The notes: generated by a model not told the origin, from the sequence alone. A stretch of 64,000 bases of DNA from Bacillus canaveralius (GCF_002860125.1 NZ_PGVA01000041.1:36900-100899), one strand, 5' to 3'; positions 7,773 to 16,670 are shown, numbered from the stretch's first letter. Numbers and translations are program-made.

Positions 7773-8651
7773 TCAATGTGCCGGTTTTTCAGCAAATGTT
7801 TTTTTCGTTAAATTCTTTGTCCACACATTCATATCCTCAAGCTTGTTATAGATGAAGCAATTTTTCAGCATTCTGCCCGTATACGAGTATCCGAGCTGTT
7901 TAAAGGCCGCATTCATTCCAAATGACAACGCTCTTGCCATCGTAAACACATGGAAAATTCCATCTTTAACCAACTCTTCTTCCAGCTTCAAAAGCAAAAT
8001 CTTCATTAAGCCATGCTTGCGATGCTCTTTTAATGTGGCACAGTCAGTCATTTCGGCATTTTTATAGAAGTGGTTAACCTCTGCGGACGCTGCACTGACT
8101 ATTTCCCCTTCATGGTACAAAGCAAAATATACCGTCCCTTCGCTGATCGTTTTCTTTACATATTCGGGTTCATGGAGCGGGGTGGGGTAAACTGCAAAGA
8201 CTTGCCGATAAAGGGAAGCTAACGATTCAGCGGTCGAGGCGCCAGCTTTTTTTAACGTATACCCATCTGGAAGTGCAGGGGGTTCACGAGTAAGGCTAAT
8301 TTTAGAAAGACCCTCCATGATCTGGTCTTCTTTTAACCAATCGTCCGCGGCCATTCGTTCGTCACGAAAAAATTTTGCGAATAAATAAGCGTCCGATCCA
8401 AGGAAATAACGGTCAATGAAAGCCTCCAAAATATAGCAGTTGTTCAGAAGCCGTTTACAGTCTTCTTTTCTGCTCTTTAATATCAACTTTTCAGCATTGG
8501 ATTCCACTGCGAGTTGTTCCGCTTCATTCATGACCTCCGTAAAATCCCCTAGATAATCATCAATTCTTACTCGCTTGTTAAAAGGATCGATAAACGCGTC
8601 GATAAAGAAATTTTCTCCTACATGCCTTTTAAAATAGGAATTGCTGTTCAT
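7773..8651 (-). CDS. ablB: Beta-lysine N-acetyltransferase AblB
   Basis: GNAT acetyltransferase expected to acetylate beta-lysine to N(epsilon)-acetyl-beta-lysine, an osmolyte in archaea and some bacilli. The N-terminal half is family-specific. The GNAT core occupies about residues 120-265, with the acetyl-CoA loop region ATLKEHRKHGLMKILL and the C-terminal MNAAFKQLGYSYTGRML. Length 292 aa is slightly longer than the archaeal AblB. RBS GGGAG precedes the ATG. It is the neighbour of kamR and kamA, but a terminator separates it from yodQ. The corresponding B. subtilis gene is yodP. Confidence 0.9.
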   Translation of the reverse strand: MNSNSYFKRHVGENFFIDAFIDPFNKRVRIDDYLGDFTEVMNEAEQLAVESNAEKLILKSRKEDCKRLLNNCYILEAFIDRYFLGSDAYLFAKFFRDERMAADDWLKEDQIMEGLSKISLTREPPALPDGYTLKKAGASTAESLASLYRQVFAVYPTPLHEPEYVKKTISEGTVYFALYHEGEIVSAASAEVNHFYKNAEMTDCATLKEHRKHGLMKILLLKLEEELVKDGIFHVFTMARALSFGMNAAFKQLGYSYTGRMLKNCFIYNKLEDMNVWTKNLTKKTFAEKPAH

Positions 8652-8670
8652 GTACGACTGCTCCCTTTTT

Positions 8671-8700
8671 AAAAAAACCTGGCTCTAAACACCAGGTTTT
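8671..8700 (-). terminator. Terminator between yodQ and ablB
   Basis: The stem ACCTGG/CCAGGT is followed on the minus strand by seven T. It sits between the yodQ stop and the ablB RBS and would end or attenuate the yodTSRQ transcript. Confidence 0.8.
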
Positions 8701-8720
8701 ATCGTTTATTAACCTTATAG

Positions 8721-9992
8721 TTAATTAGTATGAAGCCCACACCATTTGATAATCGTAAAGGCGATGATTTCTGCTGCTGCAAATAAGTCTTCAAGAATGA
8801 TATATTCATTGGTATCATGGGCAGCCTCGGTTACTCCCGGCCCAAAAACGACCACCGGTGTTCCCCCGACATTCGATAAAATACCGCCATCTGTTCCCCA
8901 TGGAGATGCCTCAATAACAGGTTTTTCTTTTTTTACTTCAACAAAGGCTTCGGATAACGCTGTTAGGAGCGGATGGTCGATGTCGAGGTTTCCGGGCTGC
9001 CACCTGCCCCCGAACCAGTCAATTTTCAGCGGATGCAGTTGGAACCACGGGTCTGCTTCGTTCAGCTGCTTAAGACAAGCTTCCATTTCCTGTTCGGCAG
9101 CATTCATCGTTTCATCCGGAGAAACGCCCATTCTTCCTTCAATCACAGCCGAATCAGGAACGGACGAAGGCCATTCTCCACTGTTGATTTTGCCAATATT
9201 AATCGGAATCGGAATTGGCGTTTTGGCATAGAGGGGATCATTAACCCGCGTATTTCGCTGCTCTTCCAAATTTTGCAGTGCTGTTAACACGACCATTGCC
9301 TTCTCTATTGCACTTACCCCTTCATATCTCGTTCCGCCATGGGCAGACCTGCCTTTCACGGAAATTCTGAACCACATCGAGCCTTGCTGCTTTGGAAACA
9401 ACCTCATGTTTGTCGGCTCGGGAATGATCGCACCATCCGCTTTATAGCCTCTTAGGACAGCAGCCAGCGTTCCCGCTCCGCCGCTTTCCTCTTCAATCAC
9501 GCTTTGAAAAATAACATCGCCGTTTAAGCTCAGTCCGCAGGAAACAATCGCTTCTATCGCGAGAAGAAGGGCGACAGATCCTCCCTTCATATCTGTTGCT
9601 CCCCGCCCAAACAGTTTCCCGCCATCAATAGTGCCGCTAAAAGGATCATGAAGCCAATCATTTCTGTCCCCCGGGGGGACAACATCTATATGTCCATTTA
9701 AGATCAGTGATCGTCCTCCGCCTGCTCCTTTAAGGACACCCACGACGTTTGGGTTGCCGCTAAAATCCTTCCTGTCCGAGCAAAATGCCTCATGGCCTGT
9801 GACGGATTGTTCACCAATTTCCCATATATCAAGTTCAAGGCCGAGTCGTCTGCATTTCTCAATAATAATCGCCTGCGCTTTGCTTTCATGGCCTCGGATA
9901 CTGCCTTCCTGGACAAGCTTTTGCAGCAGGCGTGCTCCTCTCGCCCGATTCTCTTTAATCCACGTCCCGATTTTTTCCATTTCTGTCTCCAT
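8721..9992 (-). CDS. yodQ: M20 family deacylase/peptidase (YodQ-like)
   Basis: Dinuclear-metal hydrolase of the ArgE/DapE family. The conserved blocks are GHIDVVPPGD (metal ligand His and Asp), GRGATDMKGG (bridging Asp), EEESGGAGT (catalytic Glu-Glu) and a C-terminal AAHDTNEYI (His ligand). In this operon a natural substrate would be an N-acylated beta-lysine derivative, which is inference. The start at 9992 (423 aa) fits the family N-terminus. GGGGAGG lies 12 bases upstream, a little far. The longer frame would start 8 bases after the yodR stop. The gene is last in the yodT-S-R-Q operon. Confidence 0.88.
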   Translation of the reverse strand: METEMEKIGTWIKENRARGARLLQKLVQEGSIRGHESKAQAIIIEKCRRLGLELDIWEIGEQSVTGHEAFCSDRKDFSGNPNVVGVLKGAGGGRSLILNGHIDVVPPGDRNDWLHDPFSGTIDGGKLFGRGATDMKGGSVALLLAIEAIVSCGLSLNGDVIFQSVIEEESGGAGTLAAVLRGYKADGAIIPEPTNMRLFPKQQGSMWFRISVKGRSAHGGTRYEGVSAIEKAMVVLTALQNLEEQRNTRVNDPLYAKTPIPIPINIGKINSGEWPSSVPDSAVIEGRMGVSPDETMNAAEQEMEACLKQLNEADPWFQLHPLKIDWFGGRWQPGNLDIDHPLLTALSEAFVEVKKEKPVIEASPWGTDGGILSNVGGTPVVVFGPGVTEAAHDTNEYIILEDLFAAAEIIAFTIIKWCGLHTN

Positions 9993-10030
9993 TCCGCACT
10001 CATACCTCCCCTGAAAAGTCACATACCGGA

Positions 10031-10681
10031 TTATACCTTTATGATAAAAGCGGAAGCGGTTTTTGCTTCGATCGCTTTTAAAGTGAAGGGCTCAAACACC
10101 TCGATAAGGAACAATTGGTCGTTTGTAATCTGGAAAACACCCATTTCCGTAATGATCATATCGACACATTTCGCTGAAGTTAACGGCAGGGTGCATTCGT
10201 CAACGATTTTCGGGGTGCCATTTTTATCTGTATGGTTCATTAACACAATTACTTTTCCGGCCTTTTGGGCGAGCTCCATTGCGCCACCCATCCCGGGAAC
10301 TTTTTTACCGGGAACAATCCAATTGGCAAGATCGCCGCTGCCGCTTACTTGAAGAGCACCAAGGATCGTTACATCCACCTTCCCGGTCCGTATCATCCCG
10401 AATGCGACAGCACTGTCGCAATAACTGGCACCGTCGATCACCGTTACAGGAAAACCGCCTGCATTGCATAGATTCTCATCTTCACTGCCTTTCTTTGGAG
10501 TCGGTCCCATGCCGACAATTCCGTTTTCCGCCTGGAACATGACATGGATGTTTTCAGGCAAATAGTTCGGAACTAAGGAAGGGATGCCTATCCCAAGATT
10601 CACAACCATCCCGGGCTTGATTTCCAAAGCTGCCCGTTTTGCGATCTTAGCGCGAATATCTATTCCCAAACCCATTTCCAA
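10031..10681 (-). CDS. yodR: CoA-transferase subunit B (YodR-like)
   Basis: Beta subunit of a family I CoA-transferase, the partner of YodS. The catalytic glutamate sits in QAENGIVGMG near residue 53, the E-x-G motif that forms the glutamyl-CoA intermediate. GKKVPGMGGAMELAQKAGKV is also family-typical. It overlaps the end of yodS by 22 bases, so the subunits are coupled. The family moves CoA between acyl-CoA and 3-keto or 3-amino acids. In this context the acceptor may derive from beta-lysine, which is inference. Confidence 0.92.
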   Translation of the reverse strand: MEMGLGIDIRAKIAKRAALEIKPGMVVNLGIGIPSLVPNYLPENIHVMFQAENGIVGMGPTPKKGSEDENLCNAGGFPVTVIDGASYCDSAVAFGMIRTGKVDVTILGALQVSGSGDLANWIVPGKKVPGMGGAMELAQKAGKVIVLMNHTDKNGTPKIVDECTLPLTSAKCVDMIITEMGVFQITNDQLFLIEVFEPFTLKAIEAKTASAFIIKV

Positions 10682-11352
10682 TTCACTCCTCCCGAAGCAA
10701 TGATATAATCAACGAACACACCGGGTGTCACGATTTTTTCAGGATTCAGGCTGCCAAGCGGGACAATTTCTTCGACCTCTGCAATCGTGGTTTTTCCGGC
10801 CATAGCAACAAGTGGATTTGTGTTTCTGGCACTTTTGTCGAAAACTAAATTTCCGTATGGATCCGCTTTTTTTGCATATACGACTGACATTTCCGCGCTT
10901 AAAGCGGTTTCGATTAAATAATCCTTCCCGTTAATATTGGTTTTCGGCTTGTTTTCCGACACAAGCTGATTATCGATGCCGATATCGGTTAGAATTCCTC
11001 CCAGTCCAACTCCGCCGGCGCGGATTCGCTCTGCTAAAGTTCCCTGCGGCGAGAATTCGACTTCCAGCTCACCAGCTGTCATCATTCGTCCGGCAGCGGA
11101 ATTCGAGCCGATATGGGAAGCAATTACTTTCTTCGCTCTCCCAAGGCTGACAATTTTCCCGATGCCAATATGGGGAAATCCTGTGTCATTGCCGATTAAA
11201 GTCAGATCTTTTATTCCCTTCTCCAAAATGCCATCAATAAGATCCGGCGGGGAACCGATCCCGCCAAAACCTCCGAACATGATCGTCATTCCATCATAAA
11301 ACAAGTCCATAACATCCTTAATCGTTGTGATTTTCCCGAACGGATTTTCCAT
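10660..11352 (-). CDS. yodS: CoA-transferase subunit A (YodS-like)
   Basis: Alpha subunit of the same family I CoA-transferase, 230 aa. It carries the glycine-rich family motif FGGFGGIGSPPDLI near 22-35 and AERIRAGGVGLGG in the middle. The ATG directly follows the yodT TAA, with GGATGGAGTGG as ribosome-binding site. The order aminotransferase, CoA-transferase A, CoA-transferase B, deacylase is as in B. subtilis yodTSRQ, where the operon is under the mother-cell sporulation factor sigma-E. Confidence 0.92.
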   Translation of the reverse strand: MENPFGKITTIKDVMDLFYDGMTIMFGGFGGIGSPPDLIDGILEKGIKDLTLIGNDTGFPHIGIGKIVSLGRAKKVIASHIGSNSAAGRMMTAGELEVEFSPQGTLAERIRAGGVGLGGILTDIGIDNQLVSENKPKTNINGKDYLIETALSAEMSVVYAKKADPYGNLVFDKSARNTNPLVAMAGKTTIAEVEEIVPLGSLNPEKIVTPGVFVDYIIASGGVNWKWVWE

Positions 11353-12708
11353 TTATTCCACTCCATCCCTTTTTAGGACAAGCTTTCTTTCAAACTGGAT
11401 GAATGATTGATTGAGAAGCCTTACTAATTCATCGATTTCTCTTTTTGTAATTGTTAGCGGCGGAGCGATCAGGACGGCATCGCCGCTCATGCCTGTATCA
11501 CCCGCTCCGGCCGGGTAAAGAAGCAAGCCTTGTTGCTGGGCTATTTTGACCAATTCACCAGTTACATTAACAGTTCGTGAAAACGAACGTTTTTCCGCTC
11601 TGTCTTCAACAAATTCAAGACCGATTAATAATCCTTTGCCGCGCAGATCTCCGATAAAAGTGTATTTTTGCTGCAGTTTTTTCAGCTGGTTCAGCAAGTA
11701 TACGCCTTTCGCTTCGACTTCCGAAATGACGCTCTGTTTATCCAAATAGTCGAGCACTGCCAGAGAAACAGCACACGCCTGAGGATTTGCACTCAGTGTG
11801 TGGCCGCTCATGATACTTTTTGAGCCTGATAAAATCGGCTCAATGATTCTATCGCTTACGAGCGCCGCGGCAATCGGTGTATATCCTGCCCCCATGCCTT
11901 TACCGAGCACGACAATATCAGGGATGATCCCCCAGTGTTCACAAGCAAGCATTTTTCCTGTCCGCCCGAATCCAGACATCACTTCATCAGCTATAAATAA
12001 AATGTTGTTTCTCGTGCAAATATCTTTAATGATCCGGTAGTATTCCTCCGGGGGTGTAATGGCTGCGCCGGCGGCACCGACGATCGGTTCAGCGATAAAG
12101 GCGGCGATATTGTCAGGGCCTATCCGTGCAATTGCCGTTTCCAGCTCATGGGCACATAAATATCCGCACTCCGGCATTGCAAGTTTAAAGGGACAGCGGT
12201 AGCAATATGGAGGATGAATGACCGGTAAGTCTTCCAGCAAAGGAGTGAACCGCGCCCGTCTCCCCGGATGGCCGGACATTGAAAGGGCTCCGAGCGTTAT
12301 CCCGTGATAGCTGAGCCACCTTGACAGCACTTTTGTTTTCGTAGGAATCCCTTTTTCCTGCCAGTATTGAATCGCGATTTTCATCGCTGTTTCGGTTGCT
12401 TCAGAGCCGCTGTTGACGAAAAAGCTCCAATTTAAATCTCCGGGAGTATGCTCGGCAATTTTTTTTGCTAATTTCTCGGCAGCATCACTTGTAAATTGAG
12501 ACCGATAGACGAAAGATACTTTTTTCGCCTGTTCATGCATCGCTTCCACAATTTCCTCAACACCATGGCCGATATTGGCGGTGACGGCACCGGAACACGC
12601 ATCCAAATACTTCTTCCCGTCTGTATCATAAAGAAAAACGCCTTTGCCATACTCAACCGTCGGATAAACAGCATCGAGAAAAGGCTTTATTAAAAACGAC
12701 TGTTCCAT
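11353..12708 (-). CDS. yodT: Class III aminotransferase (YodT-like)
   Basis: PLP-dependent omega-amino acid aminotransferase of 451 aa. FVNSGSEATETAMKIA binds PLP phosphate, ADEVMSGFGRTGK holds the PLP-pyridine Asp, and GKGMGAGYTPI contains the PLP lysine. It would transaminate the amino group of a beta- or omega-amino acid, plausibly one derived from beta-lysine (inference). The longest frame starts at a TTG without RBS. The ATG at 12708 follows GGAGGGAGACT and gives the usual length, so it is preferred. It is the first gene of the yodT-S-R-Q operon. Confidence 0.92.
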   Translation of the reverse strand: MEQSFLIKPFLDAVYPTVEYGKGVFLYDTDGKKYLDACSGAVTANIGHGVEEIVEAMHEQAKKVSFVYRSQFTSDAAEKLAKKIAEHTPGDLNWSFFVNSGSEATETAMKIAIQYWQEKGIPTKTKVLSRWLSYHGITLGALSMSGHPGRRARFTPLLEDLPVIHPPYCYRCPFKLAMPECGYLCAHELETAIARIGPDNIAAFIAEPIVGAAGAAITPPEEYYRIIKDICTRNNILFIADEVMSGFGRTGKMLACEHWGIIPDIVVLGKGMGAGYTPIAAALVSDRIIEPILSGSKSIMSGHTLSANPQACAVSLAVLDYLDKQSVISEVEAKGVYLLNQLKKLQQKYTFIGDLRGKGLLIGLEFVEDRAEKRSFSRTVNVTGELVKIAQQQGLLLYPAGAGDTGMSGDAVLIAPPLTITKREIDELVRLLNQSFIQFERKLVLKRDGVE

Positions 12709-13136
12709 AGTCTCCCTCCACTCCACCTGCTGGGACAATATATTAAATTGTATGAGACTGCCCGGGAAATCTTTCTTAAAGAATCCATTACATGTAAGGA
12801 ATTGCCGCTTTGATTTTTCAGGTTGACAGATTTATTTGTGGACTCGTGGATGGATGGTTGGTTTTCCGAAGATTTTTAGAAATATAATGACTAATTAGGC
12901 CGTGTTTGTTGAGAAATCCAGAATAAAAAACTAAAGTATTGGCTAACTATTAATCAACTCTATTTTTTCTCATCGTTGTAGTCGAAGATAGGTATAATAA
13001 CCCATTACAAATAAAAATTTAGGAATAATAAACTGAATTTGCTGAATTTAATGAAAATTATTTGTGAGTTTTTCTAGCCCTCTGCTATATTAAAGGAGAT
13101 TTCGTATCATAAAATTCAATGGCAGGAGGTTTTAGG
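12709..13136. other. Divergent intergenic region between yodT and the LVIVD gene
   Basis: This 428-bp AT-rich spacer holds the outward promoters. On the minus strand CATACAAT, about 40 bases before yodT, resembles a sigma-E -10 element, but I could not place a convincing -35 box. On the plus strand a vegetative promoter is proposed at 13062-13091. I saw no reading frame with an RBS and no repeat in the remaining sequence. Confidence 0.4.
13062..13091 (+). promoter_or_regulatory. Candidate sigma-A promoter of the LVIVD-repeat gene
   Basis: TTGTGA, an 18-base spacer, then TGC-TATATT, which includes an extended -10 TG. It lies about 45 bases before the TTG start. Confidence 0.5.
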
Positions 13137-14573
13137 TTGAAAAAATTAAAGAGGACGTTTTTGTTTAGTGCTATTTTGTCAGCAGCGTTAGTGATATCAT
13201 CTGTTCCAATTAGTGGTCTTGCCCATGATGATCTAGGGAGTGACATTATTGAGAAAGGACAGGGCGCCGGTTATGGAAAGAATGATACCCTGATTCTTGA
13301 AGGGAAATTTAGAAACCTCACTGAAGTTGCACCTGAAATGAAAGTTATCCGGGCGGATGGAAAGCAAAACAGCTTTGGCGATGTATATGCCCATAAGGGT
13401 TTTGCTTACATTGGAACGCATACGAATAATGGCGGGAACGGAGGAGTAAGGGTTTTTGATTTAAAGGATCCGGCTAATCCCAAGGAAGTGGCTGTTTTTG
13501 CACACAATGATGTTCCGGGTACATGGCAGGAAAAAGTAATCGTAAAATCAGTAAGAACTCCATACTTCAAAGGGGACCTGGCAGTTGTCAGTGTCCAGCA
13601 ATTGAATCGTAATAATCCAGACTCACAGGGAGGATTCCTTCTTTATGATGTAACGAAGCCCTATAACCCTAAAAAGTTAGGATTCTGGAAGGTAACTAAA
13701 AAAACAAACGGGACGCATGAACTGTATTTGACTGTTCAGGGTAACCGTGTGTTGGTTCTTGCAGCGAATCCGTATGCGGATTATTACAGCCATGGTGAAG
13801 AAAAAGACTTCCAAATTGTTGATGTTTCCAATCCAGTTAATCCGAGCACAATCTGGCAGTTTGACCCCAGGACGCTTGAAGAAATACCAGACGATTTTAA
13901 TGGCTATCACTGGAATGCACCTGATGGAAAGACTCGTCCTGTTTTTAACCACAGTACAATGGTAGATGATACTGGAAAATTTGCATACGTGTCGATGTGG
14001 GATTTAGGCACTGCCATTTTTGATATTAGAAATCCAGAGAATCCGATTTACCTTGGCAGGACACAGTATGCTCCCCACCAGCAAGGTTCTGCACATTCAG
14101 CCGCACTTGCAAAAGGCGGGAGAATCCTGATCGAAACGCGTGAAGTGTATAACCCGAGCAAAGCGGGTTATGAACAGGCATACGGATATACAAGGATTTT
14201 TGATATTAAGGATAAAACCAATCCAAAGCTCCTGAGCGAGTTTAAGACAGAATTGGTTGATGATATTGAGGATGGAGTAACCTTTGCGAATACCGTACAT
14301 GATCCAAAAGTAGTAGGGAAGATTCTTTTCTTGTCGCACTATGCAGGTGGTGTGCGTGCTGTCGATATATCCAATCCGGCAAATCCGGTGGAAATCGGCA
14401 AATATGTTCCTATAGATTCAAACGTATGGGGAGTTTTTGTGGAGCGTAATTACATCCTTGCATCGGATATCGGCACCGGGTTAAAAGTTTTATATAAAAA
14501 GGATGCGCACGACGATAACGAAGATGCGGAAGAACCAGAGAATGACGGAGATAATGATGATAATGAAAATTAA
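13137..14573 (+). CDS. Secreted LVIVD-repeat beta-propeller protein
   Basis: A 478-aa exported protein. A Sec signal (KKLKRTFLFSAILSAAL, cleavage near GLA-HDD) is followed by at least six LVIVD-type repeats, each with a D-[LIV]-x-[DN]-P-x-N-P core: VFDLKDPANP, LYDVTKPYNP, IVDVSNPVNP, IFDIRNPENP, IFDIKDKTNP and VDISNPANP. These build a beta-propeller-like surface domain. The C-terminus is a very acidic tail (D/E/N-rich, last ~25 residues) that could bind cations or the wall. The start is TTG, placed 7 bases after AGGAGG. A good terminator follows. The function is not known. Confidence 0.85.
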   Translation: MKKLKRTFLFSAILSAALVISSVPISGLAHDDLGSDIIEKGQGAGYGKNDTLILEGKFRNLTEVAPEMKVIRADGKQNSFGDVYAHKGFAYIGTHTNNGGNGGVRVFDLKDPANPKEVAVFAHNDVPGTWQEKVIVKSVRTPYFKGDLAVVSVQQLNRNNPDSQGGFLLYDVTKPYNPKKLGFWKVTKKTNGTHELYLTVQGNRVLVLAANPYADYYSHGEEKDFQIVDVSNPVNPSTIWQFDPRTLEEIPDDFNGYHWNAPDGKTRPVFNHSTMVDDTGKFAYVSMWDLGTAIFDIRNPENPIYLGRTQYAPHQQGSAHSAALAKGGRILIETREVYNPSKAGYEQAYGYTRIFDIKDKTNPKLLSEFKTELVDDIEDGVTFANTVHDPKVVGKILFLSHYAGGVRAVDISNPANPVEIGKYVPIDSNVWGVFVERNYILASDIGTGLKVLYKKDAHDDNEDAEEPENDGDNDDNEN

Positions 14574-14600
14574 ATAAAACTTTTTTATGACACACAAATA

Positions 14601-14635
14601 GGCAGGCTGATTTGGTTCAGTCTGCCGTATTTTTA
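14601..14635 (+). terminator. Terminator of the LVIVD-repeat gene
   Basis: The stem GGCAGGCTGA/TCAGTCTGCC, loop TTTGGT, is followed by GTATTTTTAT. Confidence 0.8.
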
Positions 14636-14917
14636 TATTCTACTGCGACGATTCCCTCCTTGATACTGAACTATCAGTTGTCTGTCAAGCTCAGGAACGA
14701 ATTGGCTGCGAAGACATTGGTGCGTCGATTTTCAACTAAGCTTAAATGCGTCCGCTATACACAGTGCGTCAATCTTGAAATTTATTGTAACGCGCAAGTA
14801 CGAATCGTACCCACCCCCACACTAACTACAATCTTGTCTTTTCAAACACTAATCATATTCTTCGCCAGCTCAGCTACTTAGCTTAGATGTCACCCTCATT
14901 TTCTATTTATTCGCTAG
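14636..14917. other. Unexplained spacer between convergent genes
   Basis: About 280 bases between the LVIVD terminator and the stop of the FAD dehydrogenase gene. Six-frame reading shows only short frames without RBS. No hairpin with a T-run, repeat shared with the rest of the window or familiar gene remnant was recognised. It may be decayed former coding or mobile DNA. Confidence 0.4.
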
Positions 14918-16381
14918 TCACACAATTGCAGTTTCAAGCATCGCACCGGATATGTTCTTGATAATATCCCGGGCAATCCAAACACCGCAAGCACTCGCCT
15001 GTGCCAGTCCCCTTGTAATACCGGCTCCGTCACCGCCAACATATAATCCCGAAATTTCTGTCTCAAACCGATCTGTTAATTTAGGCCGTGCCGAATAAAA
15101 TTTTGCTTCCACTCCATAGAAAAGAGTATGCTCTGAAGCCAATCCAGGTGTCACATGATTGAGAGCCTCAGTCATTTCGATTAAGCTTCTCAACGTGTTA
15201 TATGGGAGCGCAAGACCTAGATCACCAGGAACGGCCTCTTTTAGTGTCGGCTCAATGAAGCCTTCTTTAATTCTTTTTTCTGTCGATCTTCTTCCTTTTA
15301 AAATATCGCCGTATTTCTGGACAATCAAGCCGCCGTTTGAAAGGCTGTTGGCCAGCCGCGATACTTCATGCGCATATTCATTCGGTTTGTCGAAAGGATC
15401 CGAAAAAGTGTGCGATACTAATAAAGCAAAATTAGTATTCGGGCTGCCAAGCTTCGGGTCTTTATAAGCGTGGCCATTTGCAAGCATGATCCCTGAGTGG
15501 TTTTCGACAACCACATGCCCGGAAGGATTGCTGCAAAATGTCCGGACTTTTGTGCCGACTGACGTGTTAAAGACAAATTTGCCTTCATATAAATGTTCAT
15601 TGATCTCTTCCATGACAATATTCGATGTTTCGACACGGACACCGATATCAACCTGATTGCTGATCATTTGCAATCGCCGCGATTTCATGATTTGGCTCAG
15701 CCATTTAGACCCGTCACGTCCCGGGGAGACGACGACTTTATCAGCTCTGATCTCTTCCCCATTCTTAAGGAGAATTCCGTTCACCAACCAGCCATCAGGC
15801 TTCTTTTCGGTCAAAAGATCCTCCACTTCCGTTTTAAAGGCCATATCAATCTTTTCTCTTAAATACTCAAAAATACTCATTAAAATTTGCAGGTTCTGCT
15901 CTGTTCCCAAGTGGCGTACGTTCGCCCGCAGTAGCTTTAAGCCGGCTGCATAACCGCGCCGTTCAATGTCCCTGACTTTATCCGTGAGCGGATCGGTAAT
16001 CGAACTCGTAGCACCATGGCTTAAATTAATTTCATCAACATACTTAATCAGTTCGATGACTTCGGAATCGGAAAGGTAATCGGTCATCCAGCCGCCAAAT
16101 TCACTTGTAATGTTAAATTTGCCATCGGAATAGGCGCCTGCACCGCCGAAACCATTCGTGATTGAACAGGCTGGCAAGCAGCCTGCGAAGTCTTTCTTAC
16201 CGGCTGGTGGCGGACACTTCTCAATTTTCTTTTGTAAAATTGGACAATTCCTCTTATAGATATCATGGCCTTTATCAATTAATAAAACCTTTGCACCAGG
16301 CATTTTTAATGTCATTTCATAGCAGGTAAAAATACCAGCCGGACCGGCTCCAACGACGATTACATCATAATTTGCTTTCAC
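14918..16381 (-). CDS. FAD-dependent dehydrogenase (COG2509-like)
   Basis: A 487-aa flavoprotein. The Rossmann FAD motif VVGAGPAGIF lies near residues 11-20, four cysteines follow (CPILQKKIEKCPPP, CLPAC), then the family signature GFGGAGAYSDGKFN near 80-93. The C-terminal FAD-closing segment is LYVGGDGAGITRGLAQA. It belongs to the uncharacterised FAD-dependent dehydrogenase group. The substrate is unknown. A GTG start is chosen because GGGGG stands 7 bases upstream; the longer ATG frame would overlap that RBS. Its leader contains repeat copy C2, and its promoter has a PurR-like operator, hinting at a purine-linked role. Confidence 0.85.
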   Translation of the reverse strand: MKANYDVIVVGAGPAGIFTCYEMTLKMPGAKVLLIDKGHDIYKRNCPILQKKIEKCPPPAGKKDFAGCLPACSITNGFGGAGAYSDGKFNITSEFGGWMTDYLSDSEVIELIKYVDEINLSHGATSSITDPLTDKVRDIERRGYAAGLKLLRANVRHLGTEQNLQILMSIFEYLREKIDMAFKTEVEDLLTEKKPDGWLVNGILLKNGEEIRADKVVVSPGRDGSKWLSQIMKSRRLQMISNQVDIGVRVETSNIVMEEINEHLYEGKFVFNTSVGTKVRTFCSNPSGHVVVENHSGIMLANGHAYKDPKLGSPNTNFALLVSHTFSDPFDKPNEYAHEVSRLANSLSNGGLIVQKYGDILKGRRSTEKRIKEGFIEPTLKEAVPGDLGLALPYNTLRSLIEMTEALNHVTPGLASEHTLFYGVEAKFYSARPKLTDRFETEISGLYVGGDGAGITRGLAQASACGVWIARDIIKNISGAMLETAIV

Positions 16382-16423
16382 CGAAAATCCCCCAGTCATC
16401 TAATTCGCTTTACCATTAACCGA

Positions 16424-16570
16424 GTATATTTCACAATGGAACAAGCTAAACCGAAAAACGAATGAAGTTGTCTAAATTAACAGGAGTATGGCGTAGGAAA
16501 CGAATAATACTGTCTTAACTATAAATAACCGTTTTTCAGTTAAAGAATGCTTTTATGAAATTCACTCACC
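16424..16570 (-). repeat. Copy C2 of the ~140-bp inverted-end element, in the FAD dehydrogenase leader
   Basis: On the minus strand the segment begins GTGAATTTCATAAA, contains CTGAAAAACGG and GTTAAGACAGTATT, and ends with TTCATTCGTTTTTCGG, GTTTAGCTT and TTGTGAAAT. The same blocks occur in the same order at 47641-47783 and 50195-50333. The ends form an imperfect inverted repeat. The element starts about where transcription from the promoter at 16578-16606 should begin, and ends about 40 bases before the GTG start. Confidence 0.8.
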
Positions 16571-16577
16571 ATACGTA

Positions 16578-16606
16578 AATATAACAAAGACCTATCCTAT
16601 AGTCAA
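16578..16606 (-). promoter_or_regulatory. Sigma-A promoter of the FAD dehydrogenase gene
   Basis: On the minus strand TTGACT (16606-16601), 17 bases, then TATATT (16583-16578). The predicted start near 16571 leaves a leader of about 190 bases that is mostly repeat copy C2. Confidence 0.75.
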
Positions 16607-16608
16607 GT

Positions 16609-16655
16609 TTTTCACGAACTATAATTACGTTTATAGTGTTTAATGTTCGTGTTTT
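16609..16655 (-). promoter_or_regulatory. PurR-like operator (two inverted PurBoxes)
   Basis: AAAACACGAACATT and, on the opposite strand, TTTTCACGAACTAT form an inverted pair, with 25 bases between the GAAC and GTTC cores. Each has the central CGAAC of Bacillus PurBoxes. The pair stands just upstream of the -35 box of the FAD dehydrogenase promoter, the usual arrangement for PurR control. Family knowledge and inference; binding is untested. Confidence 0.55.
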
Positions 16656-16670
16656 TGAAAGATATTATAA

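Noticed and set aside
12760..12800. Sigma-54 promoter in front of yodT
   Set aside because: CGGCAATTCCTTACAT has CA rather than GC at -12 and mismatches at -24; unlike the clear kamA promoter.
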